64,000 nucleotides of DNA from Rhizobium sp. S152 (GTDB lineage Bacteria; Pseudomonadota; Alphaproteobacteria; Rhizobiales; Rhizobiaceae), in NCBI RefSeq assembly GCF_030380735.1, contig NZ_JAUDRZ010000026.1, forward strand, positions 434,001 through 498,000, written 5' to 3'. Within the stretch, counting starts at the first letter, position 1, and each line of letters opens with the position of its first letter. This document shows positions 49,468 through 59,404 of this stretch, in pieces. The notes beneath the pieces were generated by a model. The model was not told the DNA's origin. It worked only from the letters and a program-made list of their open reading frames with translations, and searched no databases. The translations under genes and the position numbers were made by a program.

Positions 49468-49838
49468 ACGGGGTTCCGTCTTTTTACGTGCAGTCCCGGG
49501 ATATCCGGCAACGGCGTTACAAGCCGCGCGTTCATCGAACGTGCGCATAACTCATATTCGAGTGCAGCCCGTTATCGTTCCTCTCGATCTGCGTCAGAAC
49601 GGCGCGTCTTCCGACGCAGTACGCGCCGCAAAGCATCAATCACAGCACGTGCTGCCAACGGTACCTCCCCCTTGGTTCACGACGATCAACCCGCGCCCTC
49701 ACGGGGACGCGGCTGTGGGGGCTTTTGTCGCTTGCTCCGTGGGTTGACGGCCCCGAGCAGGGGTCTGCAACTCAGGGCACGGGCATGCCGAAGGGGGCTG
49801 CTCGAAAACGTGCCCCTCTATTAAGGGACGCTTTTGAA
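49468..49838 (+). other. Intergenic upstream of the porin gene with a candidate small RNA
   Basis: CCCCC (49667-49671) can pair with GGGGG (49717-49721) around an inner stem CCGCG (49691-49695)/CGCGG (49708-49712), followed by CTTTTG. This may be the end of a small RNA carrying a CCTCCCCC anti-Shine-Dalgarno stretch, or an attenuator in the porin leader. No gene is supported. Confidence 0.35.
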
Positions 49839-50861
49839 ATGAACATCCGTTCTATTCTAATCGGCTCGGTAGCCGCTCTGACATCCGTCTCGGGGGCTTA
49901 CGCCGCCGACGCCGTTGTTGCAGCGGAGCCCGAGGCAGTCGAGTATGTACGCGTCTGCGACGCATACGGCACCGGCTATTTCTACATTCCCGGCTCCGAA
50001 ACATGCCTCAAGATCGGCGGCTACATCCGTACCGAGGCGCGCTTCGGTCGCGACCGCGCCGGTACGTCGGACTGGGATTTCTGGACCCGTGCACAGGTCG
50101 TATTCACATCGAAGAGCGAAACTGAATTTGGCACGCTGACCGGCGTCATCAACCTCCGTACCAACGCGAGCAACGCCTCGAACGCTGGCACCTTCCTGAA
50201 CGAAGGCTACATCGACATCGCAGGCGTTCGCGCTGGCATGCAGTACAGCTGGTGGGACGACGATCCGAGCGGCGAGACCGATGTCGTGGCAAGCAACTCG
50301 ACGCGCCACAACTCGCTTCGTTACCAGTATGAGACCGAAAACTTCGCAGCTGGCGTCTCCTTGGATGAACTTGAATACGACAGCGGTTACCGCGGCAAGC
50401 CGGGCGAAACCTCCAACAACCTCGGCGTGGCTGGACAGGTCTCTGCCAAGTTCGGCGGAATCAGCGGCTACCTTCTCGGCGGTTACGACACCGATACCGA
50501 GGAAGGCGCAATCCGCGCCATCGTCTACGCCGACCTCGGACCCGGCCAGCTCGGCATTTATGGTGTCTGGGCAAGCGGTGCCAACTACTACTACGAAGAG
50601 TCCGAGTGGACCGTTGGCGCTCAGTACGTCGCAAAGCTGAACGATAAGTGGGCGATCACCCCCGGCGTACAGTACTTTGGCCACACGCAGCTCGACGCCG
50701 ACGGCGAAGGCTTCCACGGCGGCGATGCCTGGACAGCTGGCTTAACGATCGACTATGCACTGGCTGACAACCTCAGCACCAAGCTGAGCGTTCAATACCA
50801 CGACGACGACGAGAAGGATGACCAGGTGTTCGGCTTCCTGCGTCTCCAGCGGAACTTCTAA
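49839..50861 (+). CDS. Rhizobial porin (RopA/Omp2b-type)
   Basis: A 340-residue outer membrane porin with a signal peptide (SILIGSVAALTSVSGAYAAD), the family opening EYVRVCDAYGTGYFYIPGSE and CLKIGGYIRTEARFGRD, and alternating beta strands ending in the C-terminal Phe (FLRLQRNF). It forms a trimeric channel for small solutes. AGGGACG precedes the ATG at 49839; the frame is open upstream but the signal peptide fixes the start. A strong hairpin follows. Confidence 0.93.
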   Translation: MNIRSILIGSVAALTSVSGAYAADAVVAAEPEAVEYVRVCDAYGTGYFYIPGSETCLKIGGYIRTEARFGRDRAGTSDWDFWTRAQVVFTSKSETEFGTLTGVINLRTNASNASNAGTFLNEGYIDIAGVRAGMQYSWWDDDPSGETDVVASNSTRHNSLRYQYETENFAAGVSLDELEYDSGYRGKPGETSNNLGVAGQVSAKFGGISGYLLGGYDTDTEEGAIRAIVYADLGPGQLGIYGVWASGANYYYEESEWTVGAQYVAKLNDKWAITPGVQYFGHTQLDADGEGFHGGDAWTAGLTIDYALADNLSTKLSVQYHDDDEKDDQVFGFLRLQRNF

Positions 50862-50907
50862 TCGACAATTCTGGCGGCGGCGCTCCATTTCCCGCCGACG
50901 CCAGGTT

Positions 50908-50937
50908 GGGAGGGCGTGTTAGCGTCGTCGCCCTCCC
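50908..50937 (+). terminator. Hairpin terminator after the porin gene
   Basis: GGGAGGGCG (50908-50916) pairs with CGCCCTCCC (50929-50937) about 47 bases after the porin stop. A short pyrimidine-rich stretch follows. Confidence 0.6.
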
Positions 50938-51069
50938 TCCTCTCGCAGTAATAGTTGCTTCGATGTAACAGGCGGAGCAAGCGTCCAGGTCCGCTTGAGT
51001 GCTCCGAAAGAACGTTCTATCTGATGCCAGCATTTCCGAGCACCTGATCCGCTTTCGAGGCATTCCTGC

Positions 51070-51918
51070 ATGGCCCACCTGGAATACGAGCCGACAGAAC
51101 CCCTATACCATTACTGCACCCCAGACGGCTTCCGTGGCATCCTAAAATCCAAGGTTCTCTGGTTTAACGACCTCACGCAGATGAACGACCCCCGCGAACT
51201 GGAGCTCGGTCTCGAGCACTTCATCGAGGCGCTCAAATCTGTACGGCATAACGAATATGAGGGTTACAGGGGCTTCTTTCTGTCAATTCTCGCAGCTAGG
51301 CTTACCTCGCTGAATCTCAGCCAACAGGCATTCTGCTGCTGCTTCTCGCTCGCGGGAGACGAACTTCCGTTATGGCGGGAATACACGAACCTCGAAGGTC
51401 TCTCGATCGGGTTCAGGCCAACAGCAATCAAAGACATCAATGCCAGAGTGCAGAAGGCGAATTACCTCATAGGTCACTCGCTGGAGGCGTTGCGCGCAAA
51501 GGTTCTTGAAATCGCCGAACCGTTTGACCCTGATGGGGAGCCAGCCGACGACGCGTTTTGGACGAATGCGTCGGTATCTGCCTACGCATACATCACCGCC
51601 GTCAAACACGGCAGCTGGGCGTATGAACGTGAAATTCGGATGATCCACGTTCAGGCGAGAGAAATGCCAGCCTCGTTTCCCGCGGACGACAGCCAGTGGA
51701 TCATGCCGAGTAAACGCGAAGGTCGACTGGGCGAGGTCAGCTATTTACCCCTTCCGTTTGGCCGCTATCGCGAAGCGGAAAACAAGCATCGTCGGGCCAT
51801 CGCGAAAGTGATCATCGGCCCAAAATGTGCGCTGACCCGTCAGGACGTCGAGAAACTTCTCTCGGACGACGGCTATACTGGCGTCGAGGTCTTGGAATCG
51901 GAGTGCCAGATCAGATAG
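51070..51918 (+). CDS. DUF2971 domain protein
   Basis: A 282-residue protein with the DUF2971 pattern: LYHYCTPDGFRGILKSKVLW, NDLTQMNDPREL, CFSLAGDELPLWREYTNLEG and SIGFRP, then the later KHGSWAYEREIR motif. DUF2971 folds resemble ADP-ribosyltransferases as far as I recall, and such genes are frequent in defence islands. It lies 116 bases before the large nuclease-STAND gene in the same orientation and may be its partner. A start two codons into CTGC-ATG-GCC (51070) has no strong site. Confidence 0.8.
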   Translation: MAHLEYEPTEPLYHYCTPDGFRGILKSKVLWFNDLTQMNDPRELELGLEHFIEALKSVRHNEYEGYRGFFLSILAARLTSLNLSQQAFCCCFSLAGDELPLWREYTNLEGLSIGFRPTAIKDINARVQKANYLIGHSLEALRAKVLEIAEPFDPDGEPADDAFWTNASVSAYAYITAVKHGSWAYEREIRMIHVQAREMPASFPADDSQWIMPSKREGRLGEVSYLPLPFGRYREAENKHRRAIAKVIIGPKCALTRQDVEKLLSDDGYTGVEVLESECQIR

Positions 51919-52034
51919 CCCACCGTGCCTTTTGCCACGGCAAAGTTGATAGCCGCGATCTCAAGTCTCGAATTGTTGCGCCAAACCATTCGCTTCGCTA
52001 GTTGTTTTGGGCTCACCAACTCAAAGACTGATTC

Positions 52035-55000
52035 ATGATGACGCCTCAAGATCAGCTGCATTACCAGAACCTCAAGGCAGCGCTTATTGAGCTTGCTCCT
52101 TCCGGCCCAACGGGATTCGAGGGTCTTGTTGCAGTCGTTCTAGCTGACGTACTCGGCCAACCATTGAGGCTAGCAAAATCGGGCTCGCAGCGGGGCCGCG
52201 ACGGCGACACGGCGTTCGACGACGGCGCTATCTACTTCGAGGCAAAGCGTTACGGCGACCCTGTGCGCGCGACGGAGGTCAAATCCAAACTGATCGACAT
52301 CATGAACGATGAGGTCAGCCAGTTGGAAATGTGGGTGCTCGCGGCGACCTGCGAAGTTGGCTCCCAGTTGGGCCAGGACGTAACCAAGACAGCGGAAAAA
52401 ATCGGGATCATTTCGGTAATCTTGGATTGGCCAGATACAGCATTAGGAATGCTTCCCGTCGCGATCGCGTCCTGCGCCGAGAAAGCCAAGCGGTTTCTGG
52501 ACGATAATCTCGACGTCGCGCATGCAGGTCTCGTTGCTCCGGCAAAGGCGGCCATTGACCATCTCAAGGCACATCCCGACTTCGAGGAGCTACACCGCAC
52601 CCTGAGAGCAAACCTCTTGTCCCCTGAGAAACGTCACCAGCACGCAAAGGTCCGGAACGACGCGTGGATGCGGGAAGCGCTTTCGAATAAGATTCGTGCA
52701 AATTCTGCGTTCCGTCAGGTTTTGACGCCGTTGGACGCCTCGCGCCTGCTCCCGCTGCAACGCAAGGAGGAAGTGCGGCTAGCGAACGCGTTCTCTGGGC
52801 GTCCTGCCACGGACCTTTATGCCGTCATTGGAAACGAAGGGGTCGGGAAATCCTGGCTTGCAGTCCAGGCTTGGCTCTCGTCGGAACGGCGCTCGATTCT
52901 CACGGTCGTGAACTCGGCCGATCTGCAGTTCCACGAAATTTTCCAGGACTTCGATAAGTGGCTTGTCGACCGAGTTATACATCAAAGCGGCGGAGCTTCG
53001 AGTGACGACAGGCTCAAGCACTTCTGGAAACGACGTTTTGCAGGGTGGCGCGCGAATAGCTCGCCGGAGAATGTTCGGATCACGTTGGTCCTGGATGGCC
53101 TCAACGAAACCGGCGCAACAGACTGGCCACGTCTGATCGATCACATCGCCTTTCAGATAAAGGAACTGGGGGGCTGCCTGGTTTTGACCACCCGCCTCAC
53201 CCACTGGTCAGCGTTGTCGAAGTCTTTGCTTTCGTCTGTGACTGCGGTCCGCGTCGAACCGTGGACGGTCGATGAAGTACGGACACTCCTGGCGTCATCG
53301 GGGATCGAGATCGGCGACATCGCTCCGGTGGTACTACAGTCGCTGAGGAATCCCCGCATACTTGCGATAGCGCTCGCATTGAAGGCCAGCAATCACATCG
53401 AAGATTTCCAGGAGCTTAGCGTTGAGCGCCTAATGTTCGAGCACATGCGGCAAGCCAGGAACAATGGTACGACGCACATATCAGGCGAAGAATTCGCGAT
53501 AGTGCTGCGATCCCTTGCCGAAAAGGTGATCGCCCGACGCCAGAGCCAGCAGCGCGATGACATCGAGGTGTTCAACATCAAAGAGGAACGAGACCTCGCG
53601 GCTGTCGCATCATCTCGTTTCTTCGAGCCCATCAAGACAGACCACACCCGTTACTCGATCAAGCCCGACGGTCTAAATATCGGTCTGGCGCTTTGGCTGA
53701 TTGATCGACTTGAGGCCGAGGTCAGATCGGGCCGTTCTCCTGCCGACGAGCTGTCGCGTATTTTGGAGCCAATCGATGCGCTCGATGAAACAGCGGACAT
53801 GTTGGCCCTCGCGTCCCAGATTGCCTGCCTCGACCCGAGCGTGGACCCCAACGTCAGCGCCGCGCTCGTTGAACATTTCGTATCGATGCAGAATGCTACT
53901 GAGGAAGGTAAGCGCGTGTTCACTGCGTTGGCTCGACAAGCGCCGCAGGCCTTCGCGGATGCCGCCGAGCGCGCTTACACCCTAGATTTCCAGCCTCGTC
54001 GGGTGGATGAGCTTATGCAAGCGTTGCTTCAGTACCGTGACGATCCGCTGGTGTCGGACATTATCAATTCGTCGATCGAGAAGTGGCTTTCCCTTATTTC
54101 GCTGAACCCCGAACGAATGATGCATCGTTCGATGGAGCGGGAAGCTACGCCAGAAGCCGAGGCAGAACGAGCAAAACAAGTCGAGAAGCTTCAGCTGAAG
54201 GTTGCTAGTCTCACGACGTTGGAGCGCGAGTTCGAACGGGATCATCTGCGACCTTTTCCGCGAACCAGGTACGGCCGGCTGCACCAAGCGGCATTCTACT
54301 TGGCAGCAGGCGGACCTTTGGCGCGCTATGCGAATGCTTTCGCGAGGTGGGCGTTCGCTGACGCTTTATCCCCGTCGTTCGACGCTCCCGAGAAAGAATT
54401 TCGACAGCTCATCCGATTCAATCCGAACGACTGGGCAGCAACTCACTCGGCACTTCACGTCGAAATCGCAAAGCTCGCCGACGAGGCAACGTCCAAAGTT
54501 GGCAAATGGGCTAAGGTGGAACTCCTGAGAGCCACGGGGGACGTCGCGGACGCCGCTGTCGCGGAGGACCTCGCGACGTGGCTCACTCGTGATAGACCGA
54601 CTTTCGAAGATTGGTCGCTGTTAGAGAGCTACTGTGCTGCCGACCCGTGCGATCCGAATACCTCACGCCCAAGAAATGTACTCGGCACGGCCGTGCAGTA
54701 CGACGAACTCATCGCCGACAATCTAAAAACTCATGCTGGCCAGAGCGCTGAAGACGGCTTTTTCGAAATGGCTCGGACAGGAGTGGCGCGCTTCGTACCG
54801 AATGTCGCCATCAAGGTCCATCGTGCGTTTGCCGAAAGCATTTTGTCGAGACAGGGTGACGATCGGAGGTTCGCAGTTTTGGACCTGCTTCCCCACAGCG
54901 CGCTCCTCACACCTGACCAGGTTTCCGCATTGCTCGCGGCGGGTCAACAGGAGACGGCGGGGATTACGGATGAACCCGGCGAGAGCGACGCGTGGCTAGT

Positions 55001-56633
55001 TGCCCAACAATCCATCCATATCGCAATAGGACACCTTACGCCCGACGATCAGCTGGAGGCCGTGTCAAAGGTGCGAGGAAAGACGATCCTCCTAGATATC
55101 CTGCAGGCGATGGGGAAACCGAGCGCCACCAAAACCCAGGAGATGTTGGAGCTTGTTCAGGCCAGCGGCGATAACATCGCTCAGTCGATGGTACTCGGAG
55201 CTCTGCAATACACACGGCCCGATCTCACACCGCGATCCAAGGAGATCATTGGGCAGATGTTGGACGCCGAACATGCAGTCACGAGGAGCAATGCCTTAGG
55301 ATTGATAGCAAACTCAGGCGATCCGGAGCTTTTGCGGCTGGTCGTCGAGAGCGGTTGGAGCGCGACGAAGCTTGGGGAAGTGAAGAATGGGTTTGAGCGC
55401 TGGTTTGGCTCGATGGCTCTGGTCTCAGCAGCCACAGAGGGGCTCGTTCCCGCTCAAGAAGCCTTGAGCCGCATAGACATCGGGCAGTTTGGTTTCGCCG
55501 CGGCGGCCAGCGCTGAGCTCGCTACAGTTGTCGCAGAGCTACTGGACCCGGTCTTCGCGCATTCGATCGAGTTCGAGTTTCCGGAGGAGCTTCCGGAACT
55601 AACCTTGACGACTGTCAGTGCCAACGACGCCAAGCCGCCGATCTATTCGGTCTCCGCTCGGGTGGAAAACAACGACGACGGGCTGTCGCGTCTAACCATA
55701 TCGAGAAGCTCTGAGGCGTACTTGGATAGACAGAAGCGTGCTTACGAGACCTTCAAGGCATACTTCAAGAAGGTAGTTGAGGCCGACTCAGGCCTGCTAA
55801 TCGCCGGGATGACGCTTGAGGGTGTGGAGGCAGTGGTCAATGCTGACCCCGTCCGAGCCGCAAAGTGGCTGGGTGTATTGCAGGCAGCCGTCGATCCGCT
55901 CGTGGGGAAGGTCCAGCATTTCGCCACATTGCTCGCTGTGGCGCTCGCGGCCCGTGGTTCTCGTGACGCAGCCGACTTGGTAGTTCGGGCCCTGAACATC
56001 AGCTCAACATTCAAACAGGTCGAAGGCCACGGAACACTGCAATCCCTGCCCGCGGCTCTTTGGAAACGTTCACCGCAGCCCGCTGTCGCCGATATCTGCA
56101 AGAATCGCCTGCGCAGGCTTGCGCTCGATGCAGAACTTTCGGACGAGGTCGCGTTAGCCCACAAATATGATAGTAGGGCCATCGTTCACGATGTTATCGT
56201 TGAGCTGGAATCGACCGGACACCCGGCCGATCTTTGCCGAGCGATAACGCTGGCGGGCTACTGCGATGTCGATCCGCAACCCAGCGCGATCATAGATCGT
56301 TACGCCGACGCCAGAGGATACGTTGGCGTGGCGCGCAAGGCGGCCAAAAACGCCTACGATCGCAATGCATGGGCGCAGACGTGGTTCCAAAGGATGCAGT
56401 CGGCGAACGAGCCTGAAGCCTTCTGGGAAGCGTCCGTCCAATTCTTAAAGATTGTGGACGTCCGGTTCGAAGCATGGAAACAATCATCCAATGCAGAAGG
56501 CTCTGCATTTCGAGCATTCTTTCCGAGCGTCATCCCAGAGATGAAGTCGCGCATAAATAAATTCAGGACGAAGCGTGGCAAGACATTGTTCGGCGACAAA
56601 ATCCCGCCCGACGCGTTCTTGGGCTTGAAGTAA
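52035..56633 (+). CDS. Large nuclease-STAND NTPase (Avs-like)
   Basis: A 1532-residue protein. Residues about 20-110 form a restriction-like (Mrr/Cap4-type) nuclease: FEGLVAVVLAD, the Asp in RGRDGD and YFEAKRY (E69, K71). A STAND NTPase follows with Walker A VIGNEGVGKSW (about 266-273), Walker B LVLDGLNE (about 354-358) and the sensor LTTRLTHWS. The remaining about 1000 residues are helical repeats suited to target sensing. This matches the plan of antiviral STAND (Avs) proteins, in which a phage protein triggers nuclease activity. Which Avs type, if any, cannot be told. Confidence 0.85.
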   Translation: MMTPQDQLHYQNLKAALIELAPSGPTGFEGLVAVVLADVLGQPLRLAKSGSQRGRDGDTAFDDGAIYFEAKRYGDPVRATEVKSKLIDIMNDEVSQLEMWVLAATCEVGSQLGQDVTKTAEKIGIISVILDWPDTALGMLPVAIASCAEKAKRFLDDNLDVAHAGLVAPAKAAIDHLKAHPDFEELHRTLRANLLSPEKRHQHAKVRNDAWMREALSNKIRANSAFRQVLTPLDASRLLPLQRKEEVRLANAFSGRPATDLYAVIGNEGVGKSWLAVQAWLSSERRSILTVVNSADLQFHEIFQDFDKWLVDRVIHQSGGASSDDRLKHFWKRRFAGWRANSSPENVRITLVLDGLNETGATDWPRLIDHIAFQIKELGGCLVLTTRLTHWSALSKSLLSSVTAVRVEPWTVDEVRTLLASSGIEIGDIAPVVLQSLRNPRILAIALALKASNHIEDFQELSVERLMFEHMRQARNNGTTHISGEEFAIVLRSLAEKVIARRQSQQRDDIEVFNIKEERDLAAVASSRFFEPIKTDHTRYSIKPDGLNIGLALWLIDRLEAEVRSGRSPADELSRILEPIDALDETADMLALASQIACLDPSVDPNVSAALVEHFVSMQNATEEGKRVFTALARQAPQAFADAAERAYTLDFQPRRVDELMQALLQYRDDPLVSDIINSSIEKWLSLISLNPERMMHRSMEREATPEAEAERAKQVEKLQLKVASLTTLEREFERDHLRPFPRTRYGRLHQAAFYLAAGGPLARYANAFARWAFADALSPSFDAPEKEFRQLIRFNPNDWAATHSALHVEIAKLADEATSKVGKWAKVELLRATGDVADAAVAEDLATWLTRDRPTFEDWSLLESYCAADPCDPNTSRPRNVLGTAVQYDELIADNLKTHAGQSAEDGFFEMARTGVARFVPNVAIKVHRAFAESILSRQGDDRRFAVLDLLPHSALLTPDQVSALLAAGQQETAGITDEPGESDAWLVAQQSIHIAIGHLTPDDQLEAVSKVRGKTILLDILQAMGKPSATKTQEMLELVQASGDNIAQSMVLGALQYTRPDLTPRSKEIIGQMLDAEHAVTRSNALGLIANSGDPELLRLVVESGWSATKLGEVKNGFERWFGSMALVSAATEGLVPAQEALSRIDIGQFGFAAAASAELATVVAELLDPVFAHSIEFEFPEELPELTLTTVSANDAKPPIYSVSARVENNDDGLSRLTISRSSEAYLDRQKRAYETFKAYFKKVVEADSGLLIAGMTLEGVEAVVNADPVRAAKWLGVLQAAVDPLVGKVQHFATLLAVALAARGSRDAADLVVRALNISSTFKQVEGHGTLQSLPAALWKRSPQPAVADICKNRLRRLALDAELSDEVALAHKYDSRAIVHDVIVELESTGHPADLCRAITLAGYCDVDPQPSAIIDRYADARGYVGVARKAAKNAYDRNAWAQTWFQRMQSANEPEAFWEASVQFLKIVDVRFEAWKQSSNAEGSAFRAFFPSVIPEMKSRINKFRTKRGKTLFGDKIPPDAFLGLK

Positions 56634-56763
56634 GCGCCAGCCTGGCGGCCTCCGGTAAGCGTCATAAGATTAGTCCAACCTGCTTCAATCTGGATGAAAC
56701 ATCCAATCGGTTTTCCTTCCCGCATGATCACATAGCGCTCGGTAATGACTCCGGGAGCTATCG

Positions 56764-57219
56764 ATGGAAATCAACGTCAACGACGGTAACCACTCGATCG
56801 AGGGAGTGGACACGGACATGCCCCTCCTTTGGGCCCTTCGCGATTTCTTGAAGCTCAAAGGGACCAAGTTCGGATGCGGTGCCGCCCTTTGCGGTGCATG
56901 CACTGTCCACTTGGATGGGAGGCCCGTTCGGTCATGTTCGCTTCCGATTTCGAATGTCAGGGGCTCGAAAATCACGACCATCGAAGCGGTCTCGGGTCCA
57001 GTCGCCGAAGCCGTCAGAACGGCTTGGCTGAAGCACGACGTGGCCCAGTGCGGATACTGCCAGTCCGGCCAGATCATGTCCGCTGTAGCACTCCTGACGG
57101 AAATCCCCGCCCCTACTCCTGTCGATATCGATAACGCCATGAGCGGGAATATCTGTCGCTGTGGCACTTACCCACGCATCCGCGCCGCCATCATCGATGC
57201 GGCAGCGGCTCTCGGTTAG
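56764..57219 (+). CDS. Molybdenum hydroxylase small subunit, two [2Fe-2S] (IorA-like)
   Basis: A 151-residue protein with the plant-type cluster motif CGAALCGACTVHLDGR...C and the second cluster CGYCQSG...CRCGTY of the xanthine oxidase family. It passes electrons from the molybdenum subunit. It resembles isoquinoline 1-oxidoreductase alpha and nicotinate hydroxylase small subunits. GGGAG precedes the ATG. First gene of a three-gene operon. Confidence 0.93.
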   Translation: MEINVNDGNHSIEGVDTDMPLLWALRDFLKLKGTKFGCGAALCGACTVHLDGRPVRSCSLPISNVRGSKITTIEAVSGPVAEAVRTAWLKHDVAQCGYCQSGQIMSAVALLTEIPAPTPVDIDNAMSGNICRCGTYPRIRAAIIDAAAALG

Positions 57220-57229
57220 GAAACTGGCA

Positions 57230-59404
57230 ATGACTGAAGCCATCGCCGACCTCAACGTGTTGGCCACTCGTAGATCGCTCCTCAAGGGCATGAGCGCCGC
57301 GGCGTTCATCATCGCGTTCACCACACCCACCAGAGCGGTCTGGGCGCAAGGACAGGCATCTGATGCCACCAATTTCAATGGGTTTATCTCGATCGACCGC
57401 GACAATACGGTCACGGCAATTCTCGCGCAAACTGAAGGCGGCCAGGGAAATTCCACCGGGATGACCCAAATCATCGCAGCCGAGCTTGGCGCTGCGTGGC
57501 CATCGATGCGCTACCAATTCACCACGGAACGCCGCCCCGAATACATCAATCCGGTCCTCTACAAGGGGCTGATCCTGACGGCTGGCAGTTCTTCGATCTC
57601 TGGATTTTTTGGGACCCTTCGAACGGCGGCCGCAACAACAAGGGAGATGCTGATCAGCGCGGCTGCCGCACAGTGGGCTGTGGCGACAACAGAATGCGCC
57701 GCGATCGACACGTTCGTTGTCCACCTACCCTCGGGAAAACGGTTGTCGTTTGGCGATCTTGCCGCCGACGCCGCCCGATTGCAAATGCCCACGGATGTTC
57801 CCTTGCGATCTTTGGCCGAGATGCCGCTGATCGGACAACCGCTCAGTCGCCTTGATGCCAAGCTCAAGGTGACCGGAAAAGCCCGTTACGGTTTCGACGC
57901 CGATGTAAACGAGATGCTTTATGCCGCAGTGCGCCACGGGAGGTCATACAAATCGAAGGTGGCTTCGATCGATGACGGCCTGGCCAAGGGAATGCCGGGG
58001 GTCCGCCTTGTCATGGCAATCCCCCAGGGAGTCGCCGTCGTCGCCGACCACTATTGGCAAGCGGTGAAAGCTTTGGCCGAGGTCACCGAGACCTACGAGC
58101 CGCACGAGCACGACAGACTGTCCAGCGAAGATATCAACAAATCACTCCGCGCGGCGCTAGACAAGCCAGGAGTGGCGACACCCGGCTCCCATGGCGATGT
58201 CGTTGCAGGCTCGAAGCTCGTGAAGACATTTATAGAGGGCGAGTTCCATCTCCCCATTCTATCGCACACCTGCATGGAGCCGGTGTCTTGCACCGCATCC
58301 GTCGTTGGAGACAGCTGCGAGGTCTGGCTTTCCACGAAATCCTCGACGCTGGATGCGGGTTTTGCTGCGGCCGCACTCGGCATCGATCCCGCCACGGTTA
58401 TCCTTCACAACGAGTTCCAGGGAGGCGATTACGGCCGGAGGTCTGGAGTTGAGCATGTCACCGAGGCGGTGCTTCTTTCCCGAGCTCTCCAGCGACCCGT
58501 CAAAGTGGTCTGGACGCGTGAGGAAGACCTGAGGATTGATCAGCATCGGACATCACTGTTGGGAAGGGCTAAGCTAGGCCTGGGCGACAACGGAATGCCC
58601 CTAACCTACGAGGCGAAAATTGCTTGCGACGGGCTATGGCAGGCTCTCTTTCCAACCTTCTACGACGCCATGAAACCCTTGGACCTTCCCATGTTCAGCG
58701 TAGTCGGCAGCAGCTACGGCATTCCGAACGAGGCGGGATCGTACGTGAACGTCCCACATCCCGTCCGGATCGGTGCCTTCCGAGGAAATAACGAATCCCA
58801 CAACGGCTTTATTCTGGAGACCATGATCGATGAGGCGGCCTACACCGCCAAAATCGATCCCCTGCACTACCGAACGTCCCTCCTCGCAAACGACCAGCGT
58901 AGTGTCGCTGTTCTCGCCCGCGCGGCCGAGCTTGCGAAATGGCACAGTCCTCCGGCCGATAGGTATCAAGGCGTGGCCTACCACCAGTCCGAGTTCTACG
59001 GCTGTCGCATAGCTACGATAGTCGAGCTTTCCAAATCCGAGAGGGGTTTGCGCGTCGAGCGGATGTTCTGCGCGTGCGATTCCGGATTGGTCATCAATCC
59101 TAACCTCGCCCGCCAAAACCTGGAAGGCGGGCTTCTGTTCGGCTTGAGCACAGTGATGCATGAGCGGATCACCATCAGGGACGGCGCTCCCGAGCAGGAG
59201 AATTTCAACGACTACCGGCTGCTGCGGATTAATGAGGCACCACAAGTGGATATTGACCTCATTGGCGTCGGGGAAAAGCCTGGGAGTTTCGGTGAAATCG
59301 CAGTGTTCCAGGTCGGCTCGGCACTCGGCAACGCGATCTTCAAGGCAACAGGGCAGCGCATACGATCGCAGCCCTTCGGCGCTCACGGGGTGACCTTCGC
59401 ATGA
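57230..59404 (+). CDS. Molybdenum hydroxylase large subunit (IorB-like), Tat-exported
   Basis: A 724-residue aldehyde/heteroaromatic hydroxylase subunit. A Tat-type signal (TRRSLLKGMSAAAFIIAF) begins the protein. Molybdopterin-binding stretches include QTEGGQGNSTGMTQ, EFQGGDYGRRSGVEHV and RIGAFRGNNESHNGF, and the active-site Glu lies in VGEKPGSFGEIAVFQVG. The family oxidises isoquinoline, nicotinate or aldehydes with water; the substrate is unknown. AGGAA precedes the ATG at 57230, 10 bases after the small subunit. Confidence 0.92.
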   Translation: MTEAIADLNVLATRRSLLKGMSAAAFIIAFTTPTRAVWAQGQASDATNFNGFISIDRDNTVTAILAQTEGGQGNSTGMTQIIAAELGAAWPSMRYQFTTERRPEYINPVLYKGLILTAGSSSISGFFGTLRTAAATTREMLISAAAAQWAVATTECAAIDTFVVHLPSGKRLSFGDLAADAARLQMPTDVPLRSLAEMPLIGQPLSRLDAKLKVTGKARYGFDADVNEMLYAAVRHGRSYKSKVASIDDGLAKGMPGVRLVMAIPQGVAVVADHYWQAVKALAEVTETYEPHEHDRLSSEDINKSLRAALDKPGVATPGSHGDVVAGSKLVKTFIEGEFHLPILSHTCMEPVSCTASVVGDSCEVWLSTKSSTLDAGFAAAALGIDPATVILHNEFQGGDYGRRSGVEHVTEAVLLSRALQRPVKVVWTREEDLRIDQHRTSLLGRAKLGLGDNGMPLTYEAKIACDGLWQALFPTFYDAMKPLDLPMFSVVGSSYGIPNEAGSYVNVPHPVRIGAFRGNNESHNGFILETMIDEAAYTAKIDPLHYRTSLLANDQRSVAVLARAAELAKWHSPPADRYQGVAYHQSEFYGCRIATIVELSKSERGLRVERMFCACDSGLVINPNLARQNLEGGLLFGLSTVMHERITIRDGAPEQENFNDYRLLRINEAPQVDIDLIGVGEKPGSFGEIAVFQVGSALGNAIFKATGQRIRSQPFGAHGVTFA

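Noticed and set aside
49857..50717. Reverse-strand open frame of 286 codons
   Set aside because: It is antisense to the porin gene and has no ribosome binding site or family likeness.
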